A stretch of DNA of 40,589 nt, from NCBI GenBank assembly GCA_036505015.1, contig DASXUC010000099.1:1-40589 (forward strand), in the 5' to 3' direction. This DNA is from DASXUC01 sp036505015. GTDB lineage: Bacteria > Sysuimicrobiota > Sysuimicrobiia > Sysuimicrobiales > Kaftiobacteriaceae. Shown here piece by piece: positions 39,694-40,589 of this stretch. The notes below the pieces were generated by a model, which ran no database searches, was not told the origin of the DNA, and saw only the letters and a list, made by a program, of their open reading frames with translations. Numbering within the stretch: the stretch's first letter is position 1; the number at the start of each line of letters is the position of its first letter. Position numbers and translations under genes: made by a program.

Positions 39694-39828
39694 ATGGTCA
39701 ATGCGGAACTTTCGTTCCCATTTGTGGATAGCGGGGATCGTGGGGACAAGCGGTCAGTCGGTGCGAGCGTGTGCGCCGTTGCCGCGCGCCCGGCGGAGCC
39801 TGCGGGCGGGCACGCTATCATGGAAGCG

Positions 39829-40589
39829 ATGGACACCCAGGAAACTCAACAGTTACGAAATCACCTCGTCGATGTTCTCAAACGCGGCCGGTCGATCCGG
39901 TCGCCGGCCGTAGAGGCGGCGTTTCGGACGGTCCCGCGCCACCTCTTCGTCCCGCACCGGACGCCGGAAGATGCGTACCGCGACGACGCGATCCCCACGC
40001 GCTGGGAGCATGGCCTGCCCACCAGCAGCAGTTCTCAGCCGGGGATCATGGCCGTGATGCTCGAGCAGCTGGCCCTCCGCCCCGGGCTGCGAGTGCTGGA
40101 GATTGGCGCCGGCACCGGATACAATGCGGCCATCCTGCATGAGCTGGTCGGCCCAAGCGGCAAGGTCGTCACGGTCGATATTCAGCCGGATGTCGCCCAG
40201 GAAGCGCAGCGACACCTGCGCGCCGCCGGGTACGCCGACGTGACCGTGGTCGCCGCGGACGGCGGATTCGGCCATCCGCCCGAGGCGCCGTATGACCGCA
40301 TCATCGTCACGGCGAGTCTCAGCGATGTTTCACCGAGCTGGGTCGAGCAGCTCGTGGATGGCGGCCTGCTGCTGCTGCCCTTGCGCTTGGGCACCACATG
40401 TCTGTGTGTCGCGTTCATCCGTGCCGGCGATGAGTTGCGAAGCACATCGGTCGAGTGCTGCGGCTTCATGATGCTCAAGGGCGCCTACGGAACAGATGAC
40501 CCCGCCGGCGACTCCCGCCTGGTCCCGATGGGGGATGGATTGTTCCTCAGCGCGCCCGGGCTCGGCGAGATCCCCCTGGGGTTCTTCCA
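39829..40589 (+). CDS. Protein-L-isoaspartate O-methyltransferase-like protein, 3' partial
   Basis: An open frame runs past the window end; 253 codons are visible. Translation gives PTSSSSQPGIMAVMLEQL, then motif I VLEIGAGTGYNAAIL near residue 83 and VVTVDIQPDVA near 107, the order found in PCMT enzymes that methylate isoaspartyl residues for repair. The region after residue 190 (ELRSTSVECCGFMMLKGAYG) extends beyond the compact PCMT fold, so this is a longer variant with an extra C-terminal domain. ATG 39829 has TATCAT 7 nt upstream and may be leaderless; an in-frame ATG at 39820 is the alternative. No Shine-Dalgarno for either. Confidence 0.85.
   Translation, partial: MDTQETQQLRNHLVDVLKRGRSIRSPAVEAAFRTVPRHLFVPHRTPEDAYRDDAIPTRWEHGLPTSSSSQPGIMAVMLEQLALRPGLRVLEIGAGTGYNAAILHELVGPSGKVVTVDIQPDVAQEAQRHLRAAGYADVTVVAADGGFGHPPEAPYDRIIVTASLSDVSPSWVEQLVDGGLLLLPLRLGTTCLCVAFIRAGDELRSTSVECCGFMMLKGAYGTDDPAGDSRLVPMGDGLFLSAPGLGEIPLGFF

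Overview
The window is GC-rich bacterial chromosome with tightly packed genes, many joined by 4-nt ATGA/GTGA overlaps. No ribosomal marker is present, so placement is an inference. Several features point to a deep Terrabacteria lineage near Firmicutes, Sysuimicrobiota (CSP1-3) or Armatimonadota: the Firmicutes-like order mfd - PPIase - rqcP - (eno) - ftsB/divIC - yabR; MurT/GatD; a DUF444-SpoVR pair; a TM287/288-type ABC exporter; and class III-like glutamate synthase parts.

Layout. 1-1902: DUF444 VWA protein (cut by the window edge) and SpoVR. 1892-3270, minus: an SDR reductase and a bifunctional nuclease with a clear promoter. 3385-4617: a secreted LysM x3 - NlpC/P60 hydrolase. 4692-9681: lipid II isoglutaminyl synthase, with murT and gatD pushed apart by a metal cassette (CadC-like repressor, P1B-4-like ATPase, small membrane peptide). 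That cassette has its own promoter and operator and lies beside two gene stubs. 9678-13998: an MFS carrier, then on the minus strand a methyltransferase, a GT2-PIG-L fusion and an EamA transporter, which together resemble the ArnC-ArnD-ArnEF logic of building and flipping a lipid-linked amino sugar. 14124-16625: a small protein, a squalene-cyclase-fold protein that looks imported, a 602-bp element with terminal inverted repeats and a target duplication, tRNA-Glu(CTC) with a consensus promoter, and a VOC protein. 16622-23209: a thioredoxin-like protein, a small protein, PxpA, a second toroid protein, a heterodimeric ABC exporter and a helical protein. 23206-39470, all minus: yabR-like S1, ftsB, enolase, rqcP, PPIase, mfd, a CPBP protease, a Tat-exported flavin oxidase, a two-subunit glutamate-synthase-like enzyme and NAD synthetase. 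39829-40589: the start of an isoaspartyl methyltransferase-like gene.

The strongest unexplained signal is repeat structure. Nearly every gap holds a different short tandem repeat of 7-8 nt (or 14 nt) units, usually touching or just after a stop codon. Larger palindromic repeats supply start or stop codons, and even N-terminal residues, to pxpA and to the glutamate-synthase pair. A 30-bp minisatellite runs in frame through the FMN subunit. Several genes (gatD, nadE, pcm-like) have a -10 box 7-9 nt before the start codon and no Shine-Dalgarno, which suggests leaderless transcripts. I saw no CRISPR array, rRNA or complete transposase.
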